Shown here: piece by piece, positions 40,104 to 41,547 of the stretch
Layout: each line of letters begins with the position of its first letter
Numbering within the stretch: the first letter of the stretch is position 1
Assembly: GCA_964567475.1 (NCBI GenBank)
Contig: CAZMMV010000005.1
Span: 1-41,547, forward strand
DNA length: 41,547 nt
Origin: CAZMMV01 sp964567475
Lineage (GTDB): Bacteria; Bacillota; Clostridia; Tissierellales; Tissierellaceae
Direction: 5' to 3'
Translations under genes and position numbers: made by a program
The notes under the pieces: generated by a model
Database searches by the model: none
What the model was told of the DNA's origin: nothing
The model's input: the letters and a program-made list of their open reading frames with translations, nothing else

Positions 40104-41547
40104 TTAAGGAATTAATATAACTTGATTTGGAAATATTAGGTGAGGATTTTTTAAATTATTAAATTCCGCTAATTTTTCCCAAGTAGTATTATATTTTTCT
40201 GCTATGGTCCAGAGCACGTCTCCTGCAACCACAGTGTATTTCTTTGCCTCTAGTTTTACTCCTAGTTTGATTTCTCGTTTAACTTCTGATTTAGCATCTG
40301 ATTTAACCTCTAACTTAACCTTTGGTTTAACTTCTTCACCTTTTACCGCTACTATTCTTCCTTCTACCTTTGCTTCAACCTCTCCTACTTTTTTAAGATA
40401 GTCTACTAATATATCTGAGAAAAGACCACCTTCAGATATTATTTTCTTTCCTTTAAACATTTCATAACCATCTCCACCAATAGCCATGAAATCATTAGTC
40501 ACTAATTCATATTTCTTATCTAAATCTATTTCTTTTTCTCCAATTAACACTTTAGTTACTTTTTCCCCAAGCTTTTTAGATGGATCAAATTCATATTTCA
40601 TTCCAGCTACATGAGGAAATCCTCCTGCTGTCTCTGGATAAGCCTTTACACCATGTTCTAAAGCAGCTACTATTTCTTTACCAGATACCTCTATTGATGA
40701 TAAGAAGTTTGTAAATGGAAATGCTTGAAGCACTTCTCCAACAGTTATATCCCCTGCAGTGATTGAAGCTCTTATGCCACCACCATTTGTTATGGCTATA
40801 TCTGCATTTGAAGCATCTAACATAGCATCTGTTATAAGATTACCTAGTGTAGATTCACCAGTTCTAACAATATCTCTTTCTCCTATTAAATCCACATGAG
40901 ATTTCCCTATAACTTCTTGTTTAATAAGCTTATTAGCTTCTTCCATTTTATTGATTGCATCTTCTACTTCTTTATTTGCTTGTAATTTTTCAGCATCTTT
41001 AACTGTAAATAAAGAAGCTTTTTTATCTATTTTACCATCTTTTAATTCTATCTTTACAATTCCTATATTACTTAAATGAGAGCCAGTTTGTACTATCAAT
41101 GTATCTCCTACTAGTTCCCCTTTTTCTAATCTAGTGTGACTATGACCGTCTACTATTACATCTATACCCTCTACTTTTTTCGCAATATCTCTAGTAGTCA
41201 CATCAGTTTCTCCATCTACACCAACATGAGTTAATCCTATTATTATATCTACATCTTCCTTTTGTAAATCCTTTACTGCTTTTTTAGAAGCCTCAATATA
41301 ATCAGTAAACTCTATACCCTTAGTATTATCTGGATGAGATTTCACCTTAGTTTCCTCAGTTGCAATAGCAAATATACCTACTTTAAATCCATCATATTCT
41401 TTAACAATATATTCATCAAAATCTCTTGATCCATCACTTTCATGAACTAAATTTGCTGTAATTATAGGAAAATCTGCCATTTCCTTTAATTCCAACAATC
41501 TTTCATAACCATAGTTAAAATCATGATTTCCAGGAACCAGCGCATCT
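40104..41547 (-). CDS. 5'-nucleotidase/UDP-sugar hydrolase family protein with C-terminal LysM, 5' part missing
   Basis: The frame runs to the right window edge; the true start lies outside, because the last bases encode DALVPGNHDFNYGYERLLEL, including the GNHD motif of calcineurin-like metallophosphoesterases. The apparent start near 41498 is internal. VDVIVDGHSHTRLEKG is the GHSH metal motif. The 5'-nucleotidase C-terminal domain follows (IVRTGESTLGNLITDAML, ITNGGGIRASI, VTNDFMAIGGDGYEMF). A charged lysine/valine/glutamate-rich linker (near 40270-40360) then joins one LysM domain (YTVVAGDVLWTIAEKYNTTW) at the C-terminus. It is probably a secreted nucleotide- or UDP-sugar-hydrolysing enzyme held to peptidoglycan by LysM. 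Confidence 0.92.
   Translation of the reverse strand, partial: DALVPGNHDFNYGYERLLELKEMADFPIITANLVHESDGSRDFDEYIVKEYDGFKVGIFAIATEETKVKSHPDNTKGIEFTDYIEASKKAVKDLQKEDVDIIIGLTHVGVDGETDVTTRDIAKKVEGIDVIVDGHSHTRLEKGELVGDTLIVQTGSHLSNIGIVKIELKDGKIDKKASLFTVKDAEKLQANKEVEDAINKMEEANKLIKQEVIGKSHVDLIGERDIVRTGESTLGNLITDAMLDASNADIAITNGGGIRASITAGDITVGEVLQAFPFTNFLSSIEVSGKEIVAALEHGVKAYPETAGGFPHVAGMKYEFDPSKKLGEKVTKVLIGEKEIDLDKKYELVTNDFMAIGGDGYEMFKGKKIISEGGLFSDILVDYLKKVGEVEAKVEGRIVAVKGEEVKPKVKLEVKSDAKSEVKREIKLGVKLEAKKYTVVAGDVLWTIAEKYNTTWEKLAEFNNLKNPHLIFPNQVILIP

Noticed and set aside
41496..41498. A start codon for the 5'-nucleotidase at 41498
   Set aside because: The frame continues to the window edge and encodes the GNHD metal motif upstream of it.

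Overview
This is low-GC Gram-positive DNA, most likely from an anaerobic amino-acid-fermenting member of the Clostridia/Tissierellia. The reasons are the AT-rich sequence with strong AGGAGG/AGGTGA ribosome binding sites and several TTG/GTG starts, the AddAB recombination nuclease, S-layer-homology (SLH) proteins, the rho-rpmE-prfA-ywlC housekeeping order, and lysine-fermentation enzymes (Kce, Kal) together with an acetoacetate CoA-transferase/thiolase operon. No tRNA, rRNA, CRISPR array or prophage was seen. Almost all genes lie on the minus strand.

Layout, left to right. (1) 1-5536: an ato-type operon read leftward (thiolase, CoA-transferase A and B, AtoE transporter cut by the window edge). 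It sits behind a near-perfect sigma-54 promoter, a 23-bp perfect inverted repeat and a gene for a PAS-type sigma-54 activator. (2) 5548-10364: a housekeeping cluster with its own promoter (Sua5/YwlC, YwlE-like phosphatase, RpiB, Upp, WecA/TagO, WecB), which reads into the sigma-54 activator. (3) 10518-19816: fba, fsa, glpX, rho, rpmE, yqhQ, prmC, two CHR transporters and prfA on the minus strand, with a ZIP metal transporter facing the other way. (4) 19911-22176: carbamate kinase, Kce and Kal. (5) 22276-28432: addB-addA. (6) 28597-32679: a plus-strand MacB-like ABC export operon with a large extracytoplasmic CARDB-like protein between the ATPase and permease genes. (7) 32765-41547: envelope genes (two SLH proteins, MurJ, a LysM-ended 5'-nucleotidase cut by the window edge), a DUF1846 protein and a REP-associated tyrosine transposase (RAYT).

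The most unusual feature is a family of four perfect palindromes (45-47 bp, identical except for the central base). Two flank the RAYT gene, one follows murJ, and one lies between the ZIP gene and prfA. Each starts 3-15 bp from a stop codon and has the A-tract/GC-stem/T-tract form of a two-way intrinsic terminator. This looks like a small REP/RAYT system whose repeats have been placed or kept as gene-end terminators.

Metabolically, Kce yields acetoacetate and 3-aminobutyryl-CoA, Kal turns the latter into crotonyl-CoA, and the ato operon can activate and cleave acetoacetate to acetyl-CoA. The window therefore holds two separate transcription units that probably serve one amino-acid fermentation route.
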